A stretch of DNA of 64,000 bases. Source: Ananas comosus (Eukaryota > Streptophyta > Magnoliopsida > Poales > Bromeliaceae). How positions within the stretch are numbered: the first letter of the stretch is position 1; every line of letters starts with the position of its first letter. Shown piece after piece: positions 50,018-60,810 of this stretch. Position numbers and translations under genes: made by a program. The stretch spans positions 1,219,393 through 1,283,392 of the forward strand of contig NC_033624.1 of assembly GCF_001540865.1 (NCBI RefSeq). Direction: 5' to 3'. The notes beneath the pieces are model-generated. The model made no database searches and had not been told where the DNA came from. It saw nothing but the letters and a program-made list of their open reading frames with translations.

Positions 50018-50018
50018 A

Positions 50019-50053
<35 letters not shown>

Positions 50054-50076
50054 TTGAGAGAGAGAGAGAGAGAGAA
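50018..50076. repeat. (AT)n followed by (GA)n microsatellite
   Basis: About 8 AT units then about 18 GA units, the latter interrupted by one TT, between the SINE tail and the M1-like element. Confidence 0.9.
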
Positions 50077-50082
50077 CTAGTC

Positions 50083-50608
50083 TTTTATACTATCTATAGT
50101 ACCGGGGCTCCGGTACAATATTCTCGTTTTCGATTTAAGGGTGTTCAAATCAACGATTCACACCGTTAAAACTGATATAGAATATTTAAAAATTTTTAAA
50201 AATAAAATTTTATATTTTTTCGACATAGTTTACTTTATGATCAAATCATTTCAAAATTGTAAATTTTTAATAGCTACTATGGCGAGTTTAGAGTTTAACG
50301 GTGTAGAAGAATCTAAATTTCTTCAAATTTTGATAGAAAATACTTTAAACTATCTAGATTAAAGTTAAAATTCTTGATCTTGAATTTAAGTCCTATGCTC
50401 AAATTTTAAAGATTATTCAATTTCCACCGTCCATTTTGACATAATTTATTTACTAAGTAAACGATGTCGAAAAAAACTAAATTTTATTCCTAAGAACTTT
50501 ATATACCCTAAATCATATTTAACGGTGCGGATTGTGAATTTGAACACCCTAAGATCGAAAACAAGACTATAGTACCGGAACTCCGGTACTATAGATAGTA
50601 TAGTAGCC

Positions 50609-50611
<3 letters not shown>
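50083..50611. mobile_element. Fold-back MITE related to M1 (about 530 bp)
   Basis: Outer arms TATACTATCTATAGTACCGG and CCGGTACTATAGATAGTATA are inverted. Inner blocks ATCAACGATTCACACCGTTA / ACGGTGCGGATTGTGAATTT match M1 in order. Ends GTATAGTAGCC like M1. It is diverged enough to be a subfamily. Confidence 0.7.

Positions 50612-50613
<2 letters not shown>

Positions 50614-50662
<49 letters not shown>
50614..50662. repeat. (AT)n microsatellite between the M1-like element and M2
   Basis: About 24 uninterrupted AT units. Confidence 0.9.
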
Positions 50663-50664
<2 letters not shown>

Positions 50665-50889
50665 CTAAGGTTTGAAACTATTGATAACAAAAGTCTTTTT
50701 GCTATCAAGTTTTTAGTCATTGGATGAGAAATTGTAAGTTAGGATGATATTAGTTTTTTAGGTTGAGTGGTCCCTCTAGGGTTAAGTGGTCCCCACCGAG
50801 TTATAATATTTAATCCAATGGTTAGAAATGATGAAGAGAATGATATAAAGGCTAAAAACTTTATAGCAAAAATTTTTTTGTGGCTATCC

Positions 50890-50890
<1 letters not shown>
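50663..50890 (-). mobile_element. Fold-back MITE family M2, copy b
   Basis: Reverse complement of 35879-36124: shared blocks include TTTCTAACCATTGGATTAAA, GGTGGGGACCACTTAACCC and ACTAATATCATCCTAAC. It is followed by (AT)n at 50891-50928. Confidence 0.75.

Positions 50891-50928
<38 letters not shown>
50891..50928. repeat. (AT)n microsatellite, right of M2
   Basis: About 19 AT units. Confidence 0.9.
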
Positions 50929-50935
<7 letters not shown>

Positions 50936-51710
50936 TACATTTTAAACTATATAAAATTTATCAATATGTGGACATCCCTAGACAAAACAAAGGTGCAAAT
51001 TATTTCCCAGATAAACAATGGTGCAAAATTCCAATCAAATTGACCTCCATCGGTCCCCCGGAATGGCCACATCCCACCTAAGCACGGGTGGTATGGGATG
51101 CAATTGTACGTACCCGCGGCAATATTTGTAATTTTCCTTTTAAGTTGTTTTTCGTTTGGATGTGTAACACACATTTCAGAGTCTACCTATAATACTCTTA
51201 ATAAAAAATGAATAATATATCCTATCAAAGTTTTTATTTTTTAGATTTATAATAGTATCATCATTAAATAAAAAATTCTCGATGTCTAAAAAATTAATAG
51301 TAAATACTACCCAAATACTATTAATAATATTATAGTTAGACCACATTTCTATTTTTTTAAAATAAACTATATTATTTTATGTATAAAATATATTATTCTA
51401 TCAAATTATATTCTTTCAAATTTTATAAAGAGCTAAAATAAAACTCTTGATTTGCAGTTATAAAAAAAAACAATTTATAAAATAATTATTACTGATTAAT
51501 TTGTTCTGAGAATTGAATGGAAGATCTTCCCGTGTACAAAAGTATAAGACTTTGTTTTAGAATTGGTGGCTTGGCATTATAACCCTGTCTAGAGTCTTTC
51601 ACTCAGAATAATTTTGAAACGTCATTTCAACATAAAATACCTATTTTTCTATAAACAAAGCTTTTCAACATCTCGTATCACATAATAAAACTAATTTACT
51701 ATATATTTTG

Positions 51711-52075
51711 GGATAAATTTCAGATACCATCCATATAATTTCGTACTTTTTTACTTTAATACCATATAATTTAAAGTGTATTAAGTTAGTATTCTGTAAT
51801 TTTATTTTTATCTTTTTATCAGTTTCTCCGTTAATATTTTGTTAAATTATATACAAAAAATTTTAGATATTCTATCTAGATTTATCAAATATTCACTTTA
51901 GTACTCTTTAGTTTTAACTTTGTCACTGATTTAACGAAAAAAATTAGTAAAATCGATAATAAAAAGATAAAAATAAAACCACAAGGCACTAAATTGATAC
52001 ACTTTAAACCACAGAGTACTAAAGTGTGAAAGTGTGAAACCACAGAGATGGTATTTGAAGTTTTTTCTATATTTT
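51711..52075. mobile_element. Fold-back repeat family M4, copy 2
   Basis: Left arm AAATTTCAGATACCATCC...TTTCGTACTTTT...TTTAAAGTGTATTAAGTT. The right arm read in reverse is AAACTTCAAATACCATCTC...TTTCACACTTT...TTTAAAGTGTATCAATTT. Long imperfect inverted repeats with no genes; a Mutator-type MITE is likely. Confidence 0.6.
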
Positions 52076-52100
52076 ATGTAGCATAACTATTATAAATAGT

Positions 52101-52675
52101 AGATCTGACAATCTCGACCCATACCCGCGGTGCCCGCGGGTTATCCGCAAATTTGCGGGTATGGATACCAACTTTTCAAACCCAAAAAATTACGGGTAAA
52201 ACGGGTGGGTACTCATTAAACTGTGGGCATTTTGAATAACCCGCGGATACCCACGGATACCAGCACATATATTTTTTAATTAAAAAATATATTTTCTTAA
52301 TTAAAATATATATTTTTTTATTTATCCATCTTAAAAAATTCTAACCCTAATTTCTTATCGCGTCTTTTATATTACGAATTTTTTCTTGTTTTAAGACTTT
52401 AAATATTTTTATTGTATGTTATGATATTTTAAATAATAAATTATGCTATATTTTTAAAACATATATATATATGTATTTGTATTTAAAAAATATAAGGAAA
52501 AAAAGAAAAAAAAAATTGCGAGTAACCCGCATGCCCACCCGCCCATCAGCGGGCGGGTATGGGTAAAGATGTTGGCTACCCAAAAATTTGCGAGTAAATT
52601 TTACCCATGCCTAAGTAACCCGCGGATACAATTACTCGCCCACGGGTTATCCAACCCACCAGTTTGCCAGGTCTA
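52101..52675. mobile_element. Non-autonomous hAT-like element with ATAAATAGT flanks (575 bp)
   Basis: Left end AGATCTGACAATCTCGACCC; the right end reversed is AGACCTGGCAAACTGGTGGG. ATAAATAGT is present at 52092-52100 and 52676-52684. Both subterminal regions carry repeated CCCGCGG / CGGGT motifs in inverted order. No transposase. Confidence 0.65.
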
Positions 52676-52735
52676 ATAAATAGTACTTTTTCTAGGATAA
52701 ATTGTATCTCTAGTTTTATTTTGATTCTCAAATAT

Positions 52736-52860
52736 TCTAATTCTAACCGTCTATCAAAATTGAGAGAAAAATTAGATATTAATTCTAACCATCTATCAAA
52801 ATTGAGAGAAAAATTAGATATTAATTCTAACCATCTATCAAAATTGATGAATAGTTATGA
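52736..52860. repeat. Minisatellite, 42-bp unit, about 2.7 copies
   Basis: The unit is TAATTCTAACC(A/G)TCTATCA, then AAATTGAGAGAAAAATTAGA, then TAT. The 42-bp period keeps an open frame, but no other coding evidence exists. Confidence 0.85.
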
Positions 52861-53374
52861 ACTTAAAAGCACAAGAATTACCGTGCTTCTAATAGTCTCT
52901 CTCTCTATGTAAATATTCTATGATAATGACTATAACAAAATATTTTGTAAATGTACAGATAAAAATAAAATACCACTAAATATTTAAAATACTCAATATG
53001 TAATTTTGAAGTGTAAGGACCATAATGAAACTTAGAATGAAAATTCAGAGGCGGCCTACACAATTTACTCCCTCCAGCAATACTATCTATGTCTATAAAT
53101 TTTAAAAGTGAGTTTAAATCTTATATCCAAACCAATATTATCATCATACTAATATTATTATTATATCTTTCATATATTAAAAAATAAAAATTAATACCTA
53201 AATTTTTAGAACGTTAATGATAAAATAAAATTTGCACTCCATCTTGAGTGCACAAATAGCATTTCCCTATCCCCATTTTCCTACATTAGACTGGCTGTGC
53301 AGACGTTACTGAAGCAGCTGTCGACTTTGCGTGAGGCAACCACGTTGTACGCAACACCACGGACCGCAACCTGT

Positions 53375-53459
53375 CACGTGGACCCTCAGGGACCCAGGTG
53401 CATTGTATCTCCACAGAGACCGTACTGCACCGGTCTCCAACCAAGGTCGATGTCACGTG
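53375..53459 (+). promoter_or_regulatory. Two G-boxes upstream of the first ERF gene
   Basis: CACGTG at 53375-53380 and 53454-53459, both in the context TGTCACGTG(G)ACCCTC. They lie 250-340 bases before the ATG. G-boxes bind bZIP/bHLH factors; use in this promoter is inferred. Confidence 0.55.
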
Positions 53460-53641
53460 ACCCTCACGACCCCTCTCACACTGTTCCACACCCTCTTTCC
53501 ATTTCTTTAAATTAATAAATAATGATAATTCAGAAAAAGCATCAGAAACCGTCGCCTTTTGTCCCTTTCCCCTCCCTATTATCCGTACGTCAAAAAATAA
53601 ATTAAAATAAAGGGGCAAAAAGATTCTAAAATTAAGGGCTC

Positions 53642-53649
53642 TATATAAA
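53642..53649 (+). promoter_or_regulatory. TATA box of the first ERF gene
   Basis: TATATAAA lies 63 bases before the ATG at 53712. Confidence 0.6.
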
Positions 53650-53711
53650 GGGAGGCGAGGACGCAAGCGAGAAGAGCTTAATCTCGGATAAACTCTTTTG
53701 CGGAGGAAAAC

Positions 53712-53919
53712 ATGTGCGGAGGAGCGATCATCTCCGATTTCGTAACCTATAGGAACATGGACGGCCGAGATCTCCCGTCGCGGGATCTCTCGCCGTTGGA
53801 TTCTCCGGCTACCGATGACTCTAACAACCCTAACCCTATAGGTAATCTATGGATTCGTAATTAGGGTTTCTAATCTTTGTAGATCGCCTCGCAATGGCGT
53901 AACAGGAAAGAGTTTCTGA

Positions 53920-53961
<42 letters not shown>

Positions 53962-53968
53962 TGGAAAA

Positions 53969-54013
<45 letters not shown>

Positions 54014-54543
54014 CAGGAGGTGAAAGGACGAAAAAGGCCCTAGAGGGGGAGGGGGAGGAGGCGTCGAGAGGGAGGAGGAAGAGCGCGTACCGGGGGATAC
54101 GGCGGCGCCCGTGGGGGAAGTGGGCGGCGGAGATCCGGGACCCGAGGAAGGGGATGAGGGTGTGGCTGGGGACGTACAGCACGGCGGAGGACGCGGCGAG
54201 GGCGTACGACGCGGCGGCGCGCGAGATCCGAGGGAGCAAGGCGAAGCTCAACTTCCCCATCTCCGGCGACGGCGATCGGAGGGAGGAGGCGGCGCCGCCG
54301 CCGCCGCCGCCGAGGAAGCGCCACCGCGCCACCGCCGCGGAGGAGGACGAGGAGGAGGAGGGGAGGAGCTCGGTGTCGTCGGAGGCGGCGACGACGACGA
54401 CGACGACGACGGGGGCTTTGGATTGGGGAATAAAGGAGCGGATCTCGAGATTGGAGACGTTTCTGGAACTCGATAATGAAATGGGAGCGGGGACCGGTAC
54501 GGTCGAGTATTTGAAGGCGTGGGATGACGTCAGCTTCGCCTGA
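53712..54543 (+). CDS. Group VII ERF transcription factor, copy 1 (intact)
   Basis: Exons 53712-53841 and 54017-54543 join in phase 1 to encode 218 residues. The N-terminus [10 protein letters not shown] is the group VII signature: after Met removal, Cys2 is oxidised by plant cysteine oxidases and the protein is degraded by the Arg/N-degron pathway in oxygen, so the factor is stable in hypoxia. The AP2/ERF DNA-binding domain is complete (residues about 65-123): [52 protein letters not shown]. The tail is acidic and Pro/Thr-rich and ends [14 protein letters not shown]. The intron position after the N-degron exon is typical of the group. The intron has (CT)n and (GT)n tracts just before the acceptor. 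Confidence 0.92.
53922..54011. repeat. (CT)n and (GT)n microsatellites in the ERF copy 1 intron
   Basis: About 18 CT units (53922-53958), a short spacer, then about 21 GT units (53970-54011). The exon 2 acceptor GAACAG starts directly after the GT run. Confidence 0.9.
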
Positions 54544-55298
54544 TCTGATGATCGTTGATGGGCGGCTGAGATGCGACGATGGGGTTATTGTCGGTTTCAT
54601 CGCTAATCACGGATTCGCTTATGTTTTGGGTTTCTTAAGTGTGATTTCTAGGGGGAGTAGGCGATAATAATAATAATTAATTAATCTTAGTAAATTAGCA
54701 AGCTTCGGCGCGCGCGTGCCTGGGAGACTGCGCCGCGCCGGGCATCGGTGCACGTGACAGCGGCGTTCCCCTGCACTTCTATTTCCTGGTCAATGTGCAT
54801 AGTACTTTCCATTTTCCGTTTCGAGAAAAGGGCTTTTTTTTTTTTTGTTAAATGAAAAATCCGTTAATTTGAGTTTCTCTCTCTCTCTCTATTTTGCTGG
54901 AATCTCCTTGTCCCTGGTGCCTTGTAAAGTAATTAAATATATATTTAATTATATTTCACTATACTATATTTAAAAATTTGTATTTGCTATATTTTATAGT
55001 ATAATATAGTATAATTATGACTATATAATAACCTAAATTTGTGAACATGAACTTGTTTAATCTCATACGCAAGCATCAAATGCGTACCGCTGCAAACACG
55101 ATAACAAAGCTATATAACACGTCCATAGAAGAGGTCTTAGTTATTATGTTTGCTCTTTGTTAAACAATTAGCAAAGAGCAAACACGATCTGAGAAATCTC
55201 AGTAATTTACGCATATAATTCAAGATGTTGTATACATCATGTGTTACTACGTCAATAATTCATGTGAGACCTTATTGCCAATAATCCAAAGCATTTTT

Positions 55299-55446
55299 TT
55301 TTTTTGAGAGATAGGTAGCATACTATTCATTTCGTTTATTCTATTTAAAAATAAACTTAGCTAGAAATGTGAATCAATAAGGATTCGAACTTGGGTCTCA
55401 GGTATCAATTATCAAACTCTTTGCCACTTGCTCTAGGGATGGTCGG
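55299..55446 (-). mobile_element. tRNA-derived SINE with target duplication
   Basis: Read on the minus strand: CCGACCATCCCTAGAGCAAG, GTGGCAAAGAG (A box), AAGTTCGAATCCTTATTG (B box), then GAATAGTATGCTACCTATC and CTC with poly(A). Flanked by TAATCCAAAGCATTTTT (55282-55298) and TAATCTAAAGCATTTTT (55447-55463). Confidence 0.8.
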
Positions 55447-55489
55447 TAATCTAAAGCATTTTTGTTAAGCATCTAAAGACATGTTTGTT

Positions 55490-55668
55490 TTTTTTTTGTT
55501 TTTTTTGTTTTTTTTTTTTTTAGAGATAGGTAGTATGTTATTCGTTTCATTTTATTTCATCTAGAAATAAATTTAGCTGAATATATGAATCAATTAGGAT
55601 TCGAACTTGAAACCTTGGGTACCAACCACCAAGTCTTTTGTTACTTGTGCTAGAAACGGTTGGTATAT
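55490..55668 (-). mobile_element. tRNA-derived SINE, second copy, with target duplication
   Basis: Same family as 55299-55446, with B-box-like AAGTTCGAATCCTAATTG and tail GAATAACATACTACCTATC. The tail A-run is long and interrupted by two C. Flanks AAGACATGTTTGTT (55476-55489) and AAGGATATGTTTGTT (55669-55683) match closely. Confidence 0.75.
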
Positions 55669-56229
55669 AAGGATATGTTTGTTGCACCGAATTAAAGTGG
55701 AGGGATGTAATTTTTTCCTCATTCTCTTATAATACTAATGTAAATTTTTGCTTTAAAATAAATAAAAAATTAAACTACTCTAGTTTTTGAAGCCATTAGC
55801 TTTCTATGGGCTGAACAATGGTGAAAACAGAAATTTTTTTCTGAAGTTCGGATCAATTAAAAGTCACTTTTAATCAGAAAATTAATTACCGACAAAAAAA
55901 AACAAGCCGTAAATAGAGAGATTAAGGGTTGGTTGCCTAAAACATCCATGCTTTGCCTTTTTCAACTTCCCACAACACGACGAGGCCTGTTTAAATCAAA
56001 AACTTTCCTTTCTCATCGAATTATGTGGAAGCAGCAGCACGTCTTGGAGTACACTCGTACCATTAATTGATTATATGGTCACACTCGCAACCCGTTGGCG
56101 CCACACAAGCGAGCCCATGGATTCAGAACCCGGAATTTGAAAAAATCTACAGTTTTCGATTTAGTTATCCTATTTTTTAATACGGCAGAAACAAAAGCTG
56201 CTTTGCATTGAAGTTTCGCATCTAAAAAA

Positions 56230-56605
56230 TTTTTTTTTTTTTTTGAGAAATAGATAGTAACCTATCTGCTTCATTCATTAAGCGAAATGAACTAAACGTA
56301 TATGATGGAGACAGCTAGGGCCTCCTGAAAGAGCCGAAAAAATACAAGAAAGAAAACCCAAAATAAAGAACTCTACACCTACCGATTAAACAAAGTAAAC
56401 AAGAAAAACGGAGTGGATAACGAAAAGGAAGAAGTGGGGACCGAGCTGGAAGAAGGGACAAGCAAGGGTCAAAGGGCTCCGTTCCAGGCATTGGTAAAAA
56501 AAGCGACACGTTCAAAAGCCCGGGTAGCATTGGAAAGCACCTCGCGGAAGATAGTGTTGTTGCGCTCAGTCCAGACAACCCACTAGACCCGCGGAAGATA
56601 GTGAT
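56230..56605 (-). mobile_element. 5'-truncated LINE fragment with target duplication
   Basis: The minus strand near 56585-56480 reads WVVWTERNNTIFREVLSNAT, the same C-terminal LINE ORF2 region as WWIIWEARNSVIF in the 21244-22011 copy. The 3' end has AATGAATGAAGCAGATAGG, TTACTATCTATTTCTC and a 15-base A-run. GTTTCGCATCT(A/G)AAAA flanks both sides (from 56213 and from 56606). Confidence 0.8.
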
Positions 56606-58229
56606 GTTTCGCATCTGAAAATTAGGAGCCTATTTTTGCCTACTCCGAAGGTTAAAGCTCTTATATTTTTATTTGGCCAAATACTTTAGGAGCTTGTCAA
56701 AACGCTTGGTTATCTAAATTTCATTTATGTGCAGAGTAAGATATTGTTTACTGCTAAAAAAAAAAAGAATACAGCAGAGATATTGAATCTAGTCATATTT
56801 ACGATGTAAACATTGATCGAATTTAACGCACATGCTTTATACACAACAATATCATTTTCTACTAAGGTGAAAAAACAAGACTCTAGATTTGTCAATTGGC
56901 TGAATCTCACACGTTGAACGCACTGATTCGTCAATTGACTGAGTAGGGTAAGTGAGAGTAGAGTCTAATTAAGAGATAGCTTGTGGAAAATGTTTGCCCA
57001 AAAAGCACTATCAAATACTTATTACCAAAGGAATCTAACGAATGCTACTTTGTGTACTAATAGCTTATTGACTGTTTAATTACGTTTTCAACTAGATTTC
57101 TTATACTTTTAATAAAGACTTTTGAAGCGCAGATGTTAAGGATGCTTTTAATAAATAATTTATTACTAAAGACATTTACGCAACTCCATACGGGTTGTGT
57201 TTCTTTGGATCCACACGTAAATTCGAAGTCCGAGTTAACTAAAGCCCATCCAAACCCCATTTAGATTTTGTCAACGTTTATTGGAGGCCCAAATCCAAGT
57301 AACTAGGCCTGACTTAGGTCTTGCTCATGGCCAGGTGCATTGGGGGGGTATGTTTTGTTAACCGATTATAAATCAAAAGAGTCCCTCTCATTGCTTTTAC
57401 GTGTTTATAATAATAAGTAATATGTATGGAATTATTATCCTTTTAAATTAATCTCAATGACATACAAACTAAATTTGTTGGTCCAATGCATATTTTTTAA
57501 ATCCAAGTCATTTCCATGCAAGAGCTCATGCAGTATCTATTTTGATGCAGATTGGAGAGACTTGTACGTAAGATACGTTACTGACTCGCATTTTTCATTC
57601 TTCATGCAAACGCTTCTAGTCATCATAGATAATTTAACCTGAGTGCCATTCATGACGATTCACAACATGCTATAATTCTTTACTATTTGTTTCCTATTTT
57701 CCGATTGGCGGCTATTCATTGGATATAAGATTATCCTGTTACTAAGGGCATCAAAACTGATGCTATTGAATATAAAATATGAGAATACCGTTCTCTAATA
57801 TCTTAATCGATTAGAGAACAACGATCATTTCAAATAATTTAATATAACATCAAAGCAGGGACTATGAGTTTAGGTTTTGTCAGATTTCTAGTATTATTAA
57901 TTTTCTCTCATTTAATTCGAGTCCACACCTTAAGCCTATGAAAAAATCTTGAGTCCAAACATATATAAAAATATCTGCTTAAGTTATTGGATCGAGCACA
58001 ATTGTTGTTTTATATAATTAATTAGCAAAGAATGAGAGGAAATAGATGCTCATTGTTATAATATTTCAACTTAATGGGAGATAAAGAGACTAACAATTTG
58101 ATATTTTTTGCATTTTTCCCTTAACGAAGTTTAAGGGTATTCTGAGAACGATAATATAGACATCATAGTATTCTTTTTTTTCTGCAATTTTAAAGGCTTG
58201 CGTAGACCAAAACGCCTCTGTTATCTTCT

Positions 58230-58285
58230 TTTTTTTGAGAAAAAAGTAGTGAGCTATCTACTTCATTTATTAAGAAAAATGAACT
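58230..58285 (-). mobile_element. LINE/SINE 3' tail fragment
   Basis: The minus strand reads AATAAATGAAGTAGATAGCT, CACTACTTTTTTCTC and A-run, the same tail as the LINE and SINE copies but diverged. Confidence 0.55.
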
Positions 58286-59446
58286 TAGCAAAAATAAAGT
58301 CAAATATGCAACAAAATAAGTTTTAAACTCTCTCTTTTTGTACAGGTTTTTTATGTTATATTCGTATTCCCACCTAAAGTTAAACACATTAATATGCTTT
58401 AGTTTGTACAATCTCATCACATTGAAATTATCAAATTATTTAAGTCCTTGAGATTTTGTAATCCTAACACTGGTCAAAGGAAAAAGACAAAGGTACAAAT
58501 TAAACTTCTTGAGATGTACATATGTATGAGAAATGGTGTCATGTACTTGATGTGTTAATGACTTTGTCTATCCTCTTTTTTTTTAAAGTTAATTACGCTT
58601 TCTATCATAACATTAAAAGAAAATTTTGTAAGTGCTTCATTCAACCTTGATCTTTCATTGGTTTAAATTATTCACCCACTAAAACATAGCATCTTAATAT
58701 CATTTGAAAAATTCCACTAGTAAGGGTAATATTGTTAACCCAACTCGCCTTTCAAAGAAAGAACAAAGAAAACATTTCTAAGTGGAGATTACCACAAAAT
58801 ATTCCTTCTCTAGAAGAACTTTGATCTCTATCTTTAGCACACCTAGTTAAGAATTTTGTGATTATTAATAAATTATGCGATACTAAGGCATAAATTATCT
58901 TTAAATATTGGCATAATTAATTTCTCCTCATGCTATATATGCAGAGGCTCACAACATTATTAATTTATATAATTCTCCACTCACGTAAACACCATTTCGG
59001 TAATTAACAATTCGGTCTAAAATCCCTTCTTCGCGGTTGAAACAAGCGGCGTTTAATACTTTGTGCGCTAAATTCACTTTTTTTTGTGCCTTGGTTTAAT
59101 GGTCTACTACATGTATTATTTTAATGAGTGATTTATCTTTCTTTAGTTGACCGGGCCCGGACCCGAGTTAGGCAACGTGACTTAGCATGTGGTGATCCGC
59201 ATGTGCAAGTTAAAAGTTGGAGTGTCACGACACGTGTCATAAGCTGAATGATTGGGTAAAACTACTGTACAAATTTGAGCTTCTAGTTAGAAGACAATAG
59301 ATATCTAAAAATTATAGCTGCCAATATCTATGAATGGAAATCATATTTTGTATGAATATAAATTACTTTTTATTAATTGAAATGGTTTATATCACCATGT
59401 AAGTTAAATGGTGCAAAAAATGTAAACAGCTATAGAGATTACTGTT

Positions 59447-59497
59447 AATGAATGAAGCAGGTAGCTAGCTACCTATTTCTCAAAAAAAAAAAAAAAA
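59447..59497 (+). mobile_element. Tail-only retroinsertion (35 bp of LINE/SINE tail plus poly(A))
   Basis: AATGAATGAAGCAGGTAGCT, AGCTACCTATTTCTC and about 16 A are flanked by the perfect 19-bp repeat AGCTATAGAGATTACTGTT at 59428-59446 and 59498-59516. Confidence 0.85.
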
Positions 59498-59654
59498 AGC
59501 TATAGAGATTACTGTTTAGATATACATCTAATACTATTGTTGTAATTATGCTAATTCAAACCAACTTGATTAATTCATGAATTAAACTTTATTTACCATA
59601 TACAAAATAGGTTCATGAATTCTGGTGACTTGATAAAGAAAATACCGTGACTAA

Positions 59655-59899
59655 GGGTCTTTTTGGTATTAACGTCTATCTAACGTTAATAGATAAAATA
59701 AAATTACGTGAAAAGTATGTAAAAATATATATATTGTCATATTATTTAGTGAGAATGTAGAAAATATATCATAACAAGTTTATTACAATATGTAGAATGT
59801 CTGAATGTGACATTATGTACGAAAATAAAAACTATTTTTTCATTATACTTTTTTTATATATTCTACGTAATGTGATATTCTTATAATCCCAAATAGACC
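59655..59899. mobile_element. Tourist-like MITE with TAA target duplication (245 bp)
   Basis: Left end GGGTCTTTTTGGTATTAA, reversed right end GGTCTATTTGGGATTATAA. TAA flanks at 59652-59654 and 59900-59902. An internal inverted pair (TAACGTCTATCTAACGTTAA) also forms a small hairpin near the left end. Confidence 0.65.
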
Positions 59900-60658
59900 T
59901 AACCATGGTAATGAACAAAGACAAATGTTTATATATAGCCTGTTAACTATGAAGATCCGCCAGTACACCAACATCAAATGAAATACCCGCCAAATTTGTT
60001 TTTGTAATGTGAGTCGACCGCAACGAGTCTCCGCTTACAGCTTGGATATGGCTGTAGGAAGCAAATTCGTTTAAGAATAACCATCTTGTTTATTAAGCAT
60101 ATTAATGTTGCCCTTATCATGCTTGAAATTTACAAATTGCCCATGACTTAATTAGAATCACAGGGATAACGAATAGTGCATATTATATTATCTATATCAT
60201 TGTGACATTGTCCACTTCACTTTCATTTTGTTGGTGAATTAAATAACATTTTCATGTTATTATGAAAAGAATGGTGTAGTATACTAGATTTTCGCCGTAT
60301 TAGCATCGACATCCTAATGAGCTAGAAGCTTTTGTAGTCGAAGAACAATGTGCCTTTTGGTAAGACGAAGAACAATGTTTATTTTTAAAAAAATTCATTT
60401 TATTTTTATTTTATTTTGTGATAAGATGAAGAATTGAAGATAGTGTTAGCATCGTAAATTTGTGAGGAGAGCAAGGTCAATTATTTGCACCTACCATCCT
60501 ATAGCCACTGTAAGAACGAGTAAATGAGAACTTGGCCATGGGCACAACGCGGTCGTGCCCCACGAAACACCATGGAAACAATCTTAATTTATCCGAGGAA
60601 AAGGAAAAAAGGGTAAAAAAAAAAAAAAAAAATCACCTTTTCCACCGAGTTCACAGCC

Positions 60659-60668
60659 CTATATATAA
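60659..60668 (+). promoter_or_regulatory. TATA box of the second ERF gene
   Basis: CTATATATAATA about 145 bases before the ATG at 60811, followed by a CT-rich leader. Confidence 0.5.
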
Positions 60669-60810
60669 TAATGGACATCTTGTGCATGCACCAAGTAAAA
60701 TTAAAACACTCTCCTCCTCTCTTCTCGTCTCTGCTCTTCTCTACTAGCTACTGTAAACTCTTTCTTCTTCTTTTTGAATTGAAAGAGAGAAAAAATTTTT
60801 TTTAGAAATT

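Larger units (their letters stand above)
45301..53640. other. Intergenic repeat-rich region between RSH1 and the first ERF gene
   Basis: No gene is supported over 8 kb. Items listed separately: fold-back repeat family M4 (45789-46140 and 51711-52075), a SINE (49867-50017), M1-like and M2 MITEs with microsatellites (50018-50928), a hAT-like element (52101-52675) and a 42-bp minisatellite (52736-52860). 49400-49812 also looks like a decayed inverted repeat (ends CAATTTTATCCTACGG / GGGGTAAAATATAGTT) with an internal duplicated AAGAACTTATCATTAAATA. Confidence 0.6.
54544..60640. other. Intergenic region between the two ERF genes
   Basis: About 6 kb without a supported gene. It holds two SINEs (55299-55446 and 55490-55668), a truncated LINE (56230-56605), a LINE/SINE tail fragment (58230-58285), a 51-bp tail-only insertion (59447-59497) and a Tourist-like MITE (59655-59899). 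Confidence 0.6.

Noticed and set aside
52736..52860. CRISPR-like direct repeats
   Set aside because: Units are contiguous without spacers, and the DNA is plant nuclear.
54040..54600. Antisense 186-residue frame over the AP2 exon
   Set aside because: Arg-rich shadow of the ERF coding strand.
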